Part shown: one piece after another, positions 17,807-28,144 of the stretch
Layout of the letters: the number at the start of each line of letters is the position of its first letter
How positions within the stretch are numbered: position 1 is the first letter of the stretch
The notes under the pieces: model-generated
Databases searched by the model: none
Told to the model about the DNA's origin: nothing
The model's input: only the letters and a program-made list of their open reading frames with translations
Translations under genes and position numbers: made by a program
NCBI RefSeq assembly: GCF_001642835.1
Contig: NZ_LXEI01000001.1
Span: forward strand, 558,001-622,000
DNA from: Pseudotamlana agarivorans
GTDB lineage: Bacteria > Bacteroidota > Bacteroidia > Flavobacteriales > Flavobacteriaceae
DNA length: 64,000 nucleotides
Reading direction: 5' to 3'

Positions 17807-19156
17807 ATGACAGCAATGAACTGGGAACAACTACTATCCTTAAAGCGCTTTGGCGACACCAATAAACGTATAAGAAAAGAACAAGATGAAAACCGTATAG
17901 GATTTGAGGTGGATTACGACCGTATTATATTCTCTTCAGAATTTAGAAGTCTGCAAGACAAAACACAGGTTATCCCACTATCCAATACCGATTTTGTTCA
18001 TACAAGACTCACCCACAGTTTGGAAGTTAGTGTTGTTGGTCGTTCCTTGGGCCGTAGTGTAGGACATAAACTCCTAGAAAAGCATCCCCATTTAAAAAAC
18101 ATTCATGGATACCATGCTAATGATTTTGGAGCTATTGTTGCCGCAGCTGCTTTAGCGCACGATATTGGTAATCCGCCATTTGGACATTCAGGTGAAAAAG
18201 CCATTGGTGAGTTTTTTATTAACGGTTCTGGAAAAATTTACAAAGACCAACTCACCCCTAAAGAATATCAAGATTTATGTGATTTTGAAGGCAACGCCAA
18301 CGGATTTAAAATCTTAACCGAAACCAGAGTAGGACGACCAGGAGGCATACGTTTAAGTTATGCCACACTTGGAGCCTTTACAAAATACCCTAAAGAATCG
18401 CTTCCTAAAAAACCTACCTCACATATTTCCGATAAGAAATATGGTGTATTTCAATCGGAAAAAGAAAACTTTGAAGATGTCGCTAAGGAGCTCGGCCTTA
18501 TAAAACGCAGTAACGATAGTATGAGCTATTCCAGACATCCGCTAACCTTTTTAGTTGAAGCTGCCGATGATATTTGCTACACCATTATCGATTTTGAAGA
18601 TGGCATCAACCTTGGCTTAATTCAAGAAGAGTACGCCTTAGAATATTTATCGAAAATCATTAGAAAAAACATCATACCTGAAAATTATTACGCTTTAGAA
18701 ACGCAAAAAGACCGCATTGGTTATTTACGTGCACTCGCAATAGGATCGTTAATTAATGAAGCTGTAGATATTTTTATGGAAAACGAAGAGGCCATTTTAG
18801 AAGGCTCTTTTGACTGTGCTTTATTAGACAAAAGTGCTTATGAAGCCCAAATTAAGGACGTTATAAAAATTAGCGTTGACAAAGTTTACCAATCAACCGA
18901 GGTTATCGATAAAGAAATTGTAGGTTACGGTGTTATAAACACACTTTTAGAAACCTATACCACAGCCGTAAATAATAGTTATAACAATACGCCATCAAAC
19001 TACGACCTATTAATTTTAAAAGGCCTACCCGACACCCTAAAAACGAAAGACGACGATTTATACACCCGTTTACTTAGCGTGTGCCACTATGTATCATTAC
19101 TATCCGACAGCAAAGCTATGTTAGATTATAAAAAAATTAAAGGTTTAGGGTATTGA
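17807..19156 (+). CDS. dgt: deoxyguanosinetriphosphate triphosphohydrolase (dNTPase)
   Basis: 449 residues from the ATG at 17807; an in-frame ATG at 17816 (MNWEQLLS) is an equally good start. HD-domain dNTP triphosphohydrolase: metal ligands in RLTHSLEV and AALAHDIGNPPFGHSG, plus the later EAADDICYTIIDFEDG. It converts dNTPs to deoxynucleosides and triphosphate, limiting dNTP pools. It is monocistronic and divergent from the Pho-array gene; a -7-like TATCTTGC lies at 17788-17795. Confidence 0.93.
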   Translation: MTAMNWEQLLSLKRFGDTNKRIRKEQDENRIGFEVDYDRIIFSSEFRSLQDKTQVIPLSNTDFVHTRLTHSLEVSVVGRSLGRSVGHKLLEKHPHLKNIHGYHANDFGAIVAAAALAHDIGNPPFGHSGEKAIGEFFINGSGKIYKDQLTPKEYQDLCDFEGNANGFKILTETRVGRPGGIRLSYATLGAFTKYPKESLPKKPTSHISDKKYGVFQSEKENFEDVAKELGLIKRSNDSMSYSRHPLTFLVEAADDICYTIIDFEDGINLGLIQEEYALEYLSKIIRKNIIPENYYALETQKDRIGYLRALAIGSLINEAVDIFMENEEAILEGSFDCALLDKSAYEAQIKDVIKISVDKVYQSTEVIDKEIVGYGVINTLLETYTTAVNNSYNNTPSNYDLLILKGLPDTLKTKDDDLYTRLLSVCHYVSLLSDSKAMLDYKKIKGLGY

Positions 19157-19378
19157 AATATTTATCATTGAATATTGACTATTTAATATTAGGGGCTAGC
19201 TTTGAAGTTTAGATAATACTGCTGTTTATTTGTTGAATCGTGTAATCGTAGGTCGTTTTAAGGTATTGATTATTTTTTATTTGTAGAATGAAAAACTTTG
19301 ACCGAAGACAGAGGACGGAGGACGGAAAATAACAACCTTAAACTTTCAAATAACTTTCCACTTTTTAACTTTTAACTT
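19157..19378. repeat. intergenic sequence between dgt and recX
   Basis: No gene. It contains a short GA-rich tandem (GACAGAGGACGGAGGACGGA, about 19304-19323), a type of simple repeat common between flavobacterial genes. No clear hairpin terminator is seen. Confidence 0.4.
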
Positions 19379-19852
19379 CTACCGTATAATCTCGTGCGCT
19401 TTGTCGTAAACCAAATGTGATTCCCAACCACGATACAAAAAATAATTAATAAATTTCTTACGTTTTTTGTAGGTATTTCTTTCTTTTAGTAAATTCGCTC
19501 GGTTTTCTGCTAATTCGGAAAAAACGGTCAGGTAATCATTTTCATCTATTTCAGCTAAGGCTTGATTGATATTAAATTTTGAAATGTCTCTTTGTTTTAA
19601 TTCTGATGTTAAACGACGACGACCCCAATGTTTTATATTGAATTTACCACGAACGAAGGCTTTCGCAAAGCGTTCTTCATTTAAAAAATTATGATCTAGA
19701 AGATGCACTATAATCACATCAATAGCCTCAGGAATCATCGACATGGCTTCCAGTTTTTTTCGGACTTCTTGATGACAACGTTCTTGATAAGCACAGAAAT
19801 GCTCAAGCTTTTTAGTAGCCTCTTGAACCGTATATGTTTTTTTTGATTCCAT
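19379..19852 (-). CDS. recX: RecX-like regulatory protein
   Basis: 157 residues, the usual RecX size, made of helical tandem three-helix repeats: CAYQERCHQEVRKKLEAM, LNEERFAKAFVRGKF and KWGRRRLTSEL-like IKHWGRRRLTSEL, then a basic C-terminal repeat. RecX binds RecA filaments and modulates recombination and SOS. A perfect -7 element at 19860-19867 ends only 7 nt before the ATG, suggesting an almost leaderless mRNA. Confidence 0.9.
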   Translation of the reverse strand: MESKKTYTVQEATKKLEHFCAYQERCHQEVRKKLEAMSMIPEAIDVIIVHLLDHNFLNEERFAKAFVRGKFNIKHWGRRRLTSELKQRDISKFNINQALAEIDENDYLTVFSELAENRANLLKERNTYKKRKKFINYFLYRGWESHLVYDKAHEIIR

Positions 19853-19859
19853 AAGACAT

Positions 19860-19867
19860 CAAAAGTA
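19860..19867 (-). promoter_or_regulatory. -7 element of recX
   Basis: TACTTTTG on the minus strand, a full match to TAnnTTTG, with 7 nt to the start codon. Confidence 0.5.
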
Positions 19868-19944
19868 ACAAGGATAAACAAACAATTGAAAAAAAATTTA
19901 AAAACCAGTTTTAGTTTCTCTCACAAAGACGCAAAAAACACCTC

Positions 19945-22368
19945 TTGAAAACATCAACCTTACTACAACTTTTCCTTTTAATTACAACTTTAGCGTATTC
20001 TCAAACAACTTTAACGGAAGGCGATATCGCTATTACCGGGTTTAATTCTAAAGACCCCGATCAATTTTCATTTGTATTATTAACAGATGTTTCTGATGGC
20101 ACCAGCATAAATTTCACAGATAAGGGTTGGGTTTCAGCTGGAGGCTTTCCTTTAAACGCCGACGGCAAACCTAAAACCGAAGGTATCGTGATATGGAACG
20201 CTACAAGTGATTTACCTTGTGGCACCGAAATTATCATTTCTGAAACCGCTACAGACTCTGGAATTTACACAGCTACTCTTGGCAACGCCACTGAAGACCC
20301 AACTGATCTAGGTTTCTCTCTAGCTTCTAACAACAGTGATCAAATCATTGCCTTTCAAGGTACCAATGTGGAACCTACCATGCTATTTGCCATACATTTT
20401 GGAAGCGATACCGGCTGGACAGATGCTAAAGACAGTAGCAATACGAATGACCCGAACAACAGTGAGGTTCCTGCAGGTTTAACCGATGGCGTCAATGCTG
20501 TTTACATCGGAAACCTGGGTAATGCCTACTACGATTGTAGCACCCAACAGGATCAAACTTTAATTTTAGAAGCTATTGTAAATCCGTTAAACTGGGTTGG
20601 AAAAAAAACAGTTCCACAAATATTAGGAAGCTGTACGTATACTTGTTCTGCCGCACGCAGTTGCATTGGAACGACCACCACTTGGAACGGTTCCTTTTGG
20701 GATAACGGCCTTCCAAACTTAACAACCCAAGCTATAATTTCGGGAGATTATAATACAAATATGGGGTCGTTTAAATGTTGTAATCTAACCGTAGACTCAG
20801 GATTCACTTTAACTATTGACAACAATAGCTTCATTGAAATTGAAAACGACGTCGTTATAAACGGTCATTTGATTGTAGAAAACCAGGGGAATTTTGTTCA
20901 AAATGACCATTTAGGCACTTTCGTTCTTAACGATCCTGGAACAGCCATACTCAACAAAGAAAGCGCTGTCAAACCCAATTGGTATCATTACACCTATTGG
21001 AGCTCTCCAGTAGAAAATACCACAATAGAACAGGTTTTTCCGAATGTGGATAGTGACAGACGATTTTACTTTGAAGCCCAAAACTTTATTGATAACGATC
21101 GAGATGATATTGATGATAATGGCGACGATTGGCAACTTGTAAAAGGCAGCGACCTCATGCTTCCTGGAACTGGTTACGCCTGCACATCGAGTCGTAATAA
21201 CACATTTCCAGCCACAGATAAAATCAGTTTTAAAGGCATATTTAACACAGGAGAATTAACGACTCCTATAGCTGTAAACGATCAAAATTCAGGTTATGCA
21301 TGGAATTTAATAGGCAACCCGTACCCTTCTTCTATCGATTTTGTAGCTTTTCAACAAGCCAACGCAACAGTTATAGATGGGGCCGCATATTTTTGGTCGC
21401 ATAATACAGAACACCATGTATCGCATGCAGGCCATCAGCAATCCAATTTTCATCAAAACGATTATGCCACTTATACCATTGGTTCGGGAGGCGCGGCAGG
21501 AGTTAGTAAAAAAACACCAGGCAAATACATTTCTACGGGACAAAGTTTTTTTGTTCCAGGATTAAAAAACGGCACAGTTAAATTTACAAATGCTATGCGA
21601 ATGGCGGATAACACGAGTAACACCCTCTTTTTTAAAACCAAAAACAACCACAAAACCTCCGAGATTACTCCTAATAAACTGTGGCTAAATCTTACGTCAG
21701 ACAACGGGGTTTTTAGTCAAATTTTAATTGCCTATGTCGAAGGCGCAACTGATAAAAATGACGGACTAGCATATGATGCTAAAAGACTTATAACAGAAAA
21801 TTATTCGGCCATTTTATATTCCACAATTACAGAAGACACAAATAAATACGTCGTTCAGGGTAAAAACCCAAATGATCTCAATGAAAATGAAAACATTAAT
21901 ATTGGTTTTAGTACCCATATTAATGCGCCAACACTCTATAACTTATCCATTGATCATTTACAAGGTGATTTTTTAATGGAAAACAACATTTATTTGAAAG
22001 ACAACTTACTGAATAAAACACATCATTTAAACAATACGGTATACACCTTTACTTCTGAAATTGGTGACTTTAAAAGCAGATTTGAGATCCTTTTTAAAGA
22101 TGTGAATTTATCAAACCATCACACCGAATTAAACGAAGAACGTTTTCAAATATCGAATCTGGAAAACAAGCATATTCACTTCAAAACGTCACCAGATTTA
22201 AAAATAAGAACATTGACCATCTATAATGCTTTAGGGCAAACACTATACCAACTAAAAGGTTCCAGCCATACTGAAACCTATTATTTACCAAACATAGGTT
22301 CCTTTTATATAGTAAAAGCAAAACTCTCTAATGGCGATATAGTGATTAAAAAATCTATAACACCTTAA
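19945..22368 (+). CDS. T9SS type A cargo protein with N-terminal lamin-tail-like region
   Basis: 807 residues; the only start compatible with the signal peptide (MKTSTLLQLFLLITTLAYSQ) is TTG at 19945. The N-terminal region (about 22-230: LTEGDIAITGFNSKDPDQFS, SDGTSINFTDKGW) resembles lamin-tail-like domains. A shared WNG..F..G.P repeat module follows (about 240-330), then a large beta-rich body with WNLIGNPYPSSIDF. The C-terminal sorting domain (about 730-807) has LTIYNALGQTLYQL and ends IVIKKSITP. It should be exported by the type IX system to the cell surface or medium. It is a paralogue of the 38774-41254 gene. Ligand unknown. Confidence 0.85.
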   Translation: MKTSTLLQLFLLITTLAYSQTTLTEGDIAITGFNSKDPDQFSFVLLTDVSDGTSINFTDKGWVSAGGFPLNADGKPKTEGIVIWNATSDLPCGTEIIISETATDSGIYTATLGNATEDPTDLGFSLASNNSDQIIAFQGTNVEPTMLFAIHFGSDTGWTDAKDSSNTNDPNNSEVPAGLTDGVNAVYIGNLGNAYYDCSTQQDQTLILEAIVNPLNWVGKKTVPQILGSCTYTCSAARSCIGTTTTWNGSFWDNGLPNLTTQAIISGDYNTNMGSFKCCNLTVDSGFTLTIDNNSFIEIENDVVINGHLIVENQGNFVQNDHLGTFVLNDPGTAILNKESAVKPNWYHYTYWSSPVENTTIEQVFPNVDSDRRFYFEAQNFIDNDRDDIDDNGDDWQLVKGSDLMLPGTGYACTSSRNNTFPATDKISFKGIFNTGELTTPIAVNDQNSGYAWNLIGNPYPSSIDFVAFQQANATVIDGAAYFWSHNTEHHVSHAGHQQSNFHQNDYATYTIGSGGAAGVSKKTPGKYISTGQSFFVPGLKNGTVKFTNAMRMADNTSNTLFFKTKNNHKTSEITPNKLWLNLTSDNGVFSQILIAYVEGATDKNDGLAYDAKRLITENYSAILYSTITEDTNKYVVQGKNPNDLNENENINIGFSTHINAPTLYNLSIDHLQGDFLMENNIYLKDNLLNKTHHLNNTVYTFTSEIGDFKSRFEILFKDVNLSNHHTELNEERFQISNLENKHIHFKTSPDLKIRTLTIYNALGQTLYQLKGSSHTETYYLPNIGSFYIVKAKLSNGDIVIKKSITP

Positions 22369-22454
22369 AACTATAAATACCCATTGTTTAAAATAACTTA
22401 GATTTTCAAAATATTTATAAGTCGTTTTAATAGCAAGAAAACAAAACGCTATGA

Positions 22455-23174
22455 CTAACTGAAAACCTGATTAAACACTTGTAAAGATTTAGGAGCTCTA
22501 AAACTCCCTAAGTGCAATTCAAAATAAAGCAGCATCATACTTAAAAATGACTGCCTTTGCTTGGAATTAATTTTTATATCTGGTAAGGTATCAAAGGAGG
22601 CACCTAATAGCTGTTTCAACAGAATTAAATTTGGTCCAGAAATGTTATTTCTGTAAACCGGTTTTAACTCAAATTTACCTTCATTTAAATTAAAATTTGG
22701 GAAATCTATGTCCGTTATATCGGGATAAAACCCTAAGTATTTGGTTAGTTTTAATAGGAACAGGAGATGAAAATTAGCATATTCCGACTGGCCATCTAAC
22801 CACAATAAGGTGTTTTCTAAATAACTATAAAGGGTTTCATCTTGTTCTTCTTCATGCAAAGTATTGGATAAGACCTCCGACAAAAACAAAACTATAGCGC
22901 TTTTTAATACATGCGTATGCAAGCTGGAGTAAATAACATTAAGTTTAGTGTCTTTTATGGTTTGCAAGGAACGTTTCTCCTTGTAATCTACCACAATTTG
23001 AATTTGAGATAAGGGCTGAAAATAAGCAGCTTTATTTTGGGTCTTTTTACTTTTTAAAATCCCTCTTAATAAAAAGCTCACAACACCCTTTTGCTGCGTA
23101 TAGCATTTTACGATTAAATCGTGATCTCTATACTTTAACTTAGATAATACAATAGCATGAGTAGTGAGTAACAT
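22455..23174 (-). CDS. recO: DNA repair protein RecO
   Basis: 239 residues. N-terminal OB fold (MLLTTHAIVLSKLKYRDHDL), then the helical C-terminal domain (FLSEVLSN, LGFYPDI). It lacks the four zinc-binding cysteines of some RecO proteins, as is usual here. It loads RecA together with RecR/RecF. Its ATG overlaps the stop codon of porZ (TAATG), so it is translationally coupled to the secretion gene. Confidence 0.93.
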   Translation of the reverse strand: MLLTTHAIVLSKLKYRDHDLIVKCYTQQKGVVSFLLRGILKSKKTQNKAAYFQPLSQIQIVVDYKEKRSLQTIKDTKLNVIYSSLHTHVLKSAIVLFLSEVLSNTLHEEEQDETLYSYLENTLLWLDGQSEYANFHLLFLLKLTKYLGFYPDITDIDFPNFNLNEGKFELKPVYRNNISGPNLILLKQLLGASFDTLPDIKINSKQRQSFLSMMLLYFELHLGSFRAPKSLQVFNQVFS

Positions 23175-25522
23175 TAGCGTACAACCATGAGTTTAATAAC
23201 CTTGGTTTCAAAGGTATCTAAATCGGCTAACATCACCAGGTACACGCCTGAAGCTACGGTATTATTTGCTAGATTTTTTCCGTTCCAATACGCTGTCCCT
23301 CCGTCAATTTCTAAATTATAACCACTGTAACGCTGATTGGTTTTAGATTGTGCTTCAGCGACCAAGTTTCCTTCAATATCGGTAATTTTAATATTCACGT
23401 TTTCAGAAATATCTTTAATTTTCACCTTTTTGTCAAACATATCAAATTCCGGTCGCACAGGATTTGGATACACAAAAGCTTTTTCTAAATTTTCAATAGG
23501 ATTAGACCCTCCTGACAGAAAGGATACCAAGCCTTTCTCGGTAGCGATATAAACAATACCTTTATTGCCATCAATAGACACATCTAACACCGTATTGGAA
23601 GGCAAAGGGGAATTGGTTTTTGTGAAATGAAAAATGGTATTTTGCCCATCTGGCGAAAAATAAAACAATCCAGCATCGGAAGTAGCTACCCATTTATTAT
23701 TAGAACCATCCACTTCTATATCTGTTATATTTTGTTCAAACAATAACTCCTTGGCAACACCATCTTCTTCGATAATAATTTCATCGACACTAACATTTTC
23801 ACTGAAAAAATTAGACGTATTATAAAGCACCCTTAAACCTCTAGAGGTCCCAATCCACAATTGATTTCTTTGATCCAAGGCTAAAGCTGTGGCTGCTGTA
23901 GAAGGCATATTTTGCTCAGCGGTATACACACCCTTTAAAAGTTGACTATTTCCTTCTTCTTGAAAACCAATCAAACCAAATCGAAAACTGGCTATCCATT
24001 TGGTACCATCCGAACCAATAACCAAATCGGCATAACCTAAGTTTCCTCCCGAAAAACCATCGCCAATTACGGCTGTGAAATCATAAGCTTTCCACTGGTT
24101 ATTGCTAAGATTATAGGATTTAAGCGGACGATCAACAAGACTTGTTAAAGTCCATAGAAGACCGTCGTCATCAAATTCTGAAGGCCCCACCCTAATATCT
24201 ACATGGTTTGGATCGTTTGGCAAAACTAAAGACTCCAATCCACTATTTGTTTCATTATATAAAATAGTTGAAACATCATCATCAACTTCCAATAAACCAC
24301 TAAAAAACGAACTAATATAAGCCTGATTACTTTTTGAAGGATTAACAGCAATCGCATTTAAACATTTGGCTTCAAAAACATCACTATAAGGTGTATTAAT
24401 CCAATTATCATATTTTAAATGACTAAACCCCCTGTTGTTTAAAGGATATGGATTGTAAAATAAATCGTATTCACCAAAACTTACCCAAACCCCATCGACA
24501 CTAGCTTCAACTGAAAAAGGAATATTCATTAAAGGGCCATCGGGATGCACTTCTTCAAAAACTGTAGGATTAAGAATTGGCGTTTTTAGTATGCCAAAAT
24601 TTTCGGTGCCAATATAAATAAAATTAGCGTCTAAAATTCCTGCTGTATACTTTGTATTAAATTCTGGAACTGCGCTTACTTGAGCAATTTCATTAAAATT
24701 AGAATCGTAAACAAATACCTGATTTTGAGTGGTTACCATTAGATTATCTTCAACCGACTCTAAGTCCAAGGGCACACTGCTATATGTCGCAACTTCACTA
24801 ATTGACGTTTCGTTAATTACCTGAAACAATTTTCTATTGGTATTGGCAGCATATAAAGTATTCCCGTGGGTTTCTACACCCACCCAACTCCCGGTGGTTA
24901 TGGTTATCCAATTTTGATAATCAATCAAATTAGTACTTGATACGTTAGCCCGTTTTAATCCATTATTATCTAAACAGGATGCGTATATATAATTATCATA
25001 TACGGTAGTTTCGGTTACTGGAATTTGCGAACCATTGGGACCTATAAAATAACTATCTCCAAACTCTAACCGTTCCATATTAAAAACCGAAATTCCATAG
25101 TTTGTTGCGATATACAGTAAATTATTATGGGCATTAAAATGATTTATTTGCTTTTGTGTAGGAGCAATAGTTGCTTTGTCCAGAATATCAACGATACTTA
25201 ATACTCTAGCCCCATCATCTAAAACAATCTCTATTAAACCTGTTTGGTAGCCTATCATTAACAATTCGTATTCTTCATTATAGTAAATTGATGAAATGAA
25301 TTCACCAGACAATCCGTTTACCGTGGTTATTTCATCTATGTCCCCCGTAGTTTGATCACTAACAAAAATAGCATTATCTGAAGCCGCAAAAATTTTGTTA
25401 TGTCCGCGCGTTACGGCCTTAATGTTATTATATGAAAAATACCCATTCCACGATCCCGAAAAATCTTGAGAAAACAACGTGAACGGTAGAAAACAACAAA
25501 TAATTAGAATGTTTTTTTTCAA
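23174..25522 (-). CDS. porZ: T9SS surface protein PorZ
   Basis: 782 residues from TTG at 25520-25522. The frame continues upstream to 25669, but a perfect -7 element lies at 25543-25550 and the TTG start yields a proper signal peptide (KKNILIICCFLPFTLFSQ). Two long blocks of two-component-regulator-type beta-propeller blades (about 20-680; for example AASDNAIFVSDQTTGDID, LWIGTSRGLRVLYN, KWVATSDAGLFYFSPDG) are followed by a C-terminal sorting-like beta-sandwich (FVYPNPVRPEF to the end). This is the PorZ layout: an outer-surface component of the T9SS attachment complex that presents anionic LPS to the sortase PorU. It is followed directly by recO, a neighbour often seen in Bacteroidota. Confidence 0.88.
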   Translation of the reverse strand: MKKNILIICCFLPFTLFSQDFSGSWNGYFSYNNIKAVTRGHNKIFAASDNAIFVSDQTTGDIDEITTVNGLSGEFISSIYYNEEYELLMIGYQTGLIEIVLDDGARVLSIVDILDKATIAPTQKQINHFNAHNNLLYIATNYGISVFNMERLEFGDSYFIGPNGSQIPVTETTVYDNYIYASCLDNNGLKRANVSSTNLIDYQNWITITTGSWVGVETHGNTLYAANTNRKLFQVINETSISEVATYSSVPLDLESVEDNLMVTTQNQVFVYDSNFNEIAQVSAVPEFNTKYTAGILDANFIYIGTENFGILKTPILNPTVFEEVHPDGPLMNIPFSVEASVDGVWVSFGEYDLFYNPYPLNNRGFSHLKYDNWINTPYSDVFEAKCLNAIAVNPSKSNQAYISSFFSGLLEVDDDVSTILYNETNSGLESLVLPNDPNHVDIRVGPSEFDDDGLLWTLTSLVDRPLKSYNLSNNQWKAYDFTAVIGDGFSGGNLGYADLVIGSDGTKWIASFRFGLIGFQEEGNSQLLKGVYTAEQNMPSTAATALALDQRNQLWIGTSRGLRVLYNTSNFFSENVSVDEIIIEEDGVAKELLFEQNITDIEVDGSNNKWVATSDAGLFYFSPDGQNTIFHFTKTNSPLPSNTVLDVSIDGNKGIVYIATEKGLVSFLSGGSNPIENLEKAFVYPNPVRPEFDMFDKKVKIKDISENVNIKITDIEGNLVAEAQSKTNQRYSGYNLEIDGGTAYWNGKNLANNTVASGVYLVMLADLDTFETKVIKLMVVR

Positions 25523-25542
25523 TATGCTAAAATTTTGAATTT

Positions 25543-25550
25543 CAAATATA
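25543..25550 (-). promoter_or_regulatory. -7 element of porZ-recO
   Basis: TATATTTG on the minus strand, a full match. It decides that translation begins at TTG 25522 rather than at the upstream ATG codons (25588, 25669). Confidence 0.6.
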
Positions 25551-25635
25551 TTTATATCTAACGAGTTTTGCTTTAAAAAAATATACATATCCTCAATAAA
25601 CTGAAATTTAAAGCAATAAGACTCTATCAAACAAA

Positions 25636-25662
25636 AAAAGCTCCCAAAACAGGGAGCTTTTC
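25636..25662 (-). terminator. terminator of gdhA
   Basis: 10-bp stem AAAAGCTCCC / GGGAGCTTTT with a 6-nt loop, followed on the minus strand by a T-run; 20 bp past the gdhA stop. Confidence 0.85.
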
Positions 25663-25679
25663 TATACATTTAATTTCTA

Positions 25680-27023
25680 TTAAACAATACCTTGAGCTAA
25701 CATAGCATCGGCAACCTTTACGAAACCAGCAATATTGGCACCTCTTACATAATCGACATAGCCATCTTTATCTGTGCCGTACTCAATACAAGATTTATGA
25801 ATATCCGTCATAATATCTTTTAATTTATTATCTACTTCATCACGAGTCCATTTAAAACGAAGCGAATTTTGCGTCATTTCCAAACCAGAGGTAGCCACAC
25901 CCCCAGCATTAGAAGCTTTCCCCGGAGCAAATAAAATTTTCGCTTTATGGAAAGCTGCTATAGCCCCTTTGGTTGAAGGCATATTTGCACCTTCAGCCAC
26001 GCAAACACAACCATTTTTAAGCAATATTTCTGCATCATTTTCATGAAGCTCATTTTGAGTTGCACATGGTAATGCAACATCACATTTAACCTCCCAAGGG
26101 GTTTTTCCTGGCACAAATTTAGCGTGAGGATAAGCCTCCAAATACGCTTTAATACGAGCCCTTTTAACATTTTTAAGCTCCATAATATGTGCTAACTTTT
26201 TGGTATCAATGCCATCGGCATCATAAATATAACCAGAAGAGTCAGACATAGTTAGCACTTTTCCTCCCAGTTGAAGTACTTTTTCTGCAGCATACTGCGC
26301 AACATTTCCTGACCCGGAAATGACACATGATTTTCCAGCAATGTCCCAACCTTTAGTTTCTAACATTTTCTGAGCAAAATACACAGTACCGTAACCAGTA
26401 GCTTCAGGTCTAATTAAAGAGCCGCCCCAAGACATACCTTTTCCTGTTAGCACCCCTGTAAAGCCATTACTAATTTTTTTATACATACCAAACAAATACC
26501 CTACCTCTCTTGCTCCTACACCAATATCGCCGGCAGGCACATCGGTATTATGACCAATATGTCTAAACAACTCACCCATAAACGCATGGCAGAACCTCAT
26601 GATTTCATTATCACTTTTACCTTTTGGGTCAAAATCACTACCTCCTTTTCCACCACCCATTGGAAGTGTTGTTAAACTATTTTTAAAAACCTGCTCGAAG
26701 GCCAAAAATTTTAAAATACTTAAATTAACTGTAGGATGGAAACGTAACCCACCTTTATAAGGTCCTATAGCCGAGTTCATTTGTATACGATACCCTCTAT
26801 TAACTTGAATTTCCCCGTCATCATCAACCCAACACACTCTAAACATGATAACACGCTCTGGCTCGACCATTCGAAGCAAAATGTTTTTACCATAATATAT
26901 GTCATTTTCAACAACATAAGGAATAACTGTTTCAGCAACTTCTTCTACAGCTTGAAGAAACTCTGGCTCGTTGCCATTTCTTTCCTTTACTAAATCTAAA
27001 AAAGCATCAATCTTACTTTTCAT
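25680..27023 (-). CDS. gdhA: glutamate dehydrogenase (probably NADP-specific, anabolic)
   Basis: 447 residues, the length of hexameric class I GDH. Substrate-binding and catalytic segment LPMGGGKGGSDFDPKGKSD (about 120-140), nucleotide-binding motif SGSGNVAQYAAEKV (about 240), and the C-terminal EGANMPSTKGA. It makes glutamate from 2-oxoglutarate and ammonium. It has a perfect -7 element (27069-27076) and its own terminator, so it is monocistronic. NADP preference is inferred from family membership only. Confidence 0.95.
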   Translation of the reverse strand: MKSKIDAFLDLVKERNGNEPEFLQAVEEVAETVIPYVVENDIYYGKNILLRMVEPERVIMFRVCWVDDDGEIQVNRGYRIQMNSAIGPYKGGLRFHPTVNLSILKFLAFEQVFKNSLTTLPMGGGKGGSDFDPKGKSDNEIMRFCHAFMGELFRHIGHNTDVPAGDIGVGAREVGYLFGMYKKISNGFTGVLTGKGMSWGGSLIRPEATGYGTVYFAQKMLETKGWDIAGKSCVISGSGNVAQYAAEKVLQLGGKVLTMSDSSGYIYDADGIDTKKLAHIMELKNVKRARIKAYLEAYPHAKFVPGKTPWEVKCDVALPCATQNELHENDAEILLKNGCVCVAEGANMPSTKGAIAAFHKAKILFAPGKASNAGGVATSGLEMTQNSLRFKWTRDEVDNKLKDIMTDIHKSCIEYGTDKDGYVDYVRGANIAGFVKVADAMLAQGIV

Positions 27024-27068
27024 AGCACAATAAATATTTTAAATTATTATATAATTAGTATTTTAAAA

Positions 27069-27076
27069 CAAATATA
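27069..27076 (-). promoter_or_regulatory. -7 element of gdhA
   Basis: TATATTTG on the minus strand, a full match; about 45 nt upstream of the ATG. Confidence 0.55.
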
Positions 27077-27157
27077 CATTATCTTCAAAAAAATATCGCT
27101 TTTATTTTAAATTCTTCAACAGTTATTTTTTTTCAAAAATTTAGAAAATTTATATTA

Positions 27158-27188
27158 TTTGTTTTCAGTAAGTGTTTTTATATATTTG
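27158..27188 (+). promoter_or_regulatory. complete -33/-7 promoter of the THC0290_0291-family gene
   Basis: TTTG (27158-27161), exactly 19 nt, TATATTTG (27181-27188). This is the best full match to the Bacteroidota vegetative promoter in the window; the ATG follows 33 nt later. Confidence 0.75.
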
Positions 27189-27221
27189 TTATATAAATAA
27201 CCTGACTAAAAACAAGCTTTT

Positions 27222-28025
27222 ATGATAAAACCAAAAAATGTAACGATTGTTTTTTGTTTTTTTGCTTTGATACAATCCCTTGGTGCACAGTCAGGTTTCT
27301 CACATGAATTAGGCCTTGTGGTAGGTTATGTGGAGATGCGTTCAGACTTCGGAGAGCGTGAAAATTTCTCAAATAATTTCAAAAATTCAGGATTTGGTAT
27401 TGGACTTGTTCATTATATGAATTTCACGTTAAAAGCAGACTGTAATTGCTATACTGCCGATAATTATTTTAATGACCACTTTAAGCTGCGTAGTGAAATT
27501 TCCTATAATAGAACTCATCTAGAACATCATGGAGAATGGGTTGACCCTTCATTAACAAGCCCTGATGCCGATAAACTTCGTGCACATACTGGTTTGGCTA
27601 AAAATTATAATATAGGAACCCAACTCGAGTACTACCCTTTAAGCATTAGAGATTTTCAAGCTTATGCTTATAGATTCACTCCATTTATAAGCCTAGGAAT
27701 TCAATACACCTATCACTCACCTGAAGTAAAAACAACATACAACAATCCCGACCCCAATGCTATCGGCGATGTTACCGACCCAAGCAACTTCTACTCAGGA
27801 TGGGCTCCAGGGTCTGTCGATGCTTCACCTGGAAGCAGCTGGGCTGTTGTAAGTAATGTTGGTGTTAGATATAAACTGTCTCGAGTTTCAGATTTAATGC
27901 TAGACTTTAGATGGCAATTTTTTATGGATGATAAGGTTGATGGTTTAGATCACAACTTACCGTCTAACAAGAATAACGATAGTTTAATTTGGCTAAGTTT
28001 AGGGTATATATTTTATCTCAACTAG
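27222..28025 (+). CDS. outer-membrane protein, THC0290_0291 family
   Basis: 267 residues. Signal peptide with cleavage after LGAQ, then beta-barrel-like strands (HELGLVVGYVEMRSDFGE, YNIGTQLEYYPLSI, TPFISLGIQYTYHSP, NVGVRYKLSRVSDLMLDFRW) and the aromatic C-terminus SLGYIFYLN. It resembles the family annotated THC0290_0291 in flavobacteria, whose function is unknown. It contains an isolated CNC motif near residue 80. Strong own promoter; divergent from gdhA. Confidence 0.75.
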   Translation: MIKPKNVTIVFCFFALIQSLGAQSGFSHELGLVVGYVEMRSDFGERENFSNNFKNSGFGIGLVHYMNFTLKADCNCYTADNYFNDHFKLRSEISYNRTHLEHHGEWVDPSLTSPDADKLRAHTGLAKNYNIGTQLEYYPLSIRDFQAYAYRFTPFISLGIQYTYHSPEVKTTYNNPDPNAIGDVTDPSNFYSGWAPGSVDASPGSSWAVVSNVGVRYKLSRVSDLMLDFRWQFFMDDKVDGLDHNLPSNKNNDSLIWLSLGYIFYLN

Positions 28026-28144
28026 ACGAATTTTTAACTTTATCGCCCCAGTTCTTTTTTCTACCCTACGCTTTTTCAATAAAACTTAAATATTGAGGTA
28101 TTATAAGCCATACCTACAATTATGAAAAACTCCTCACACAAACT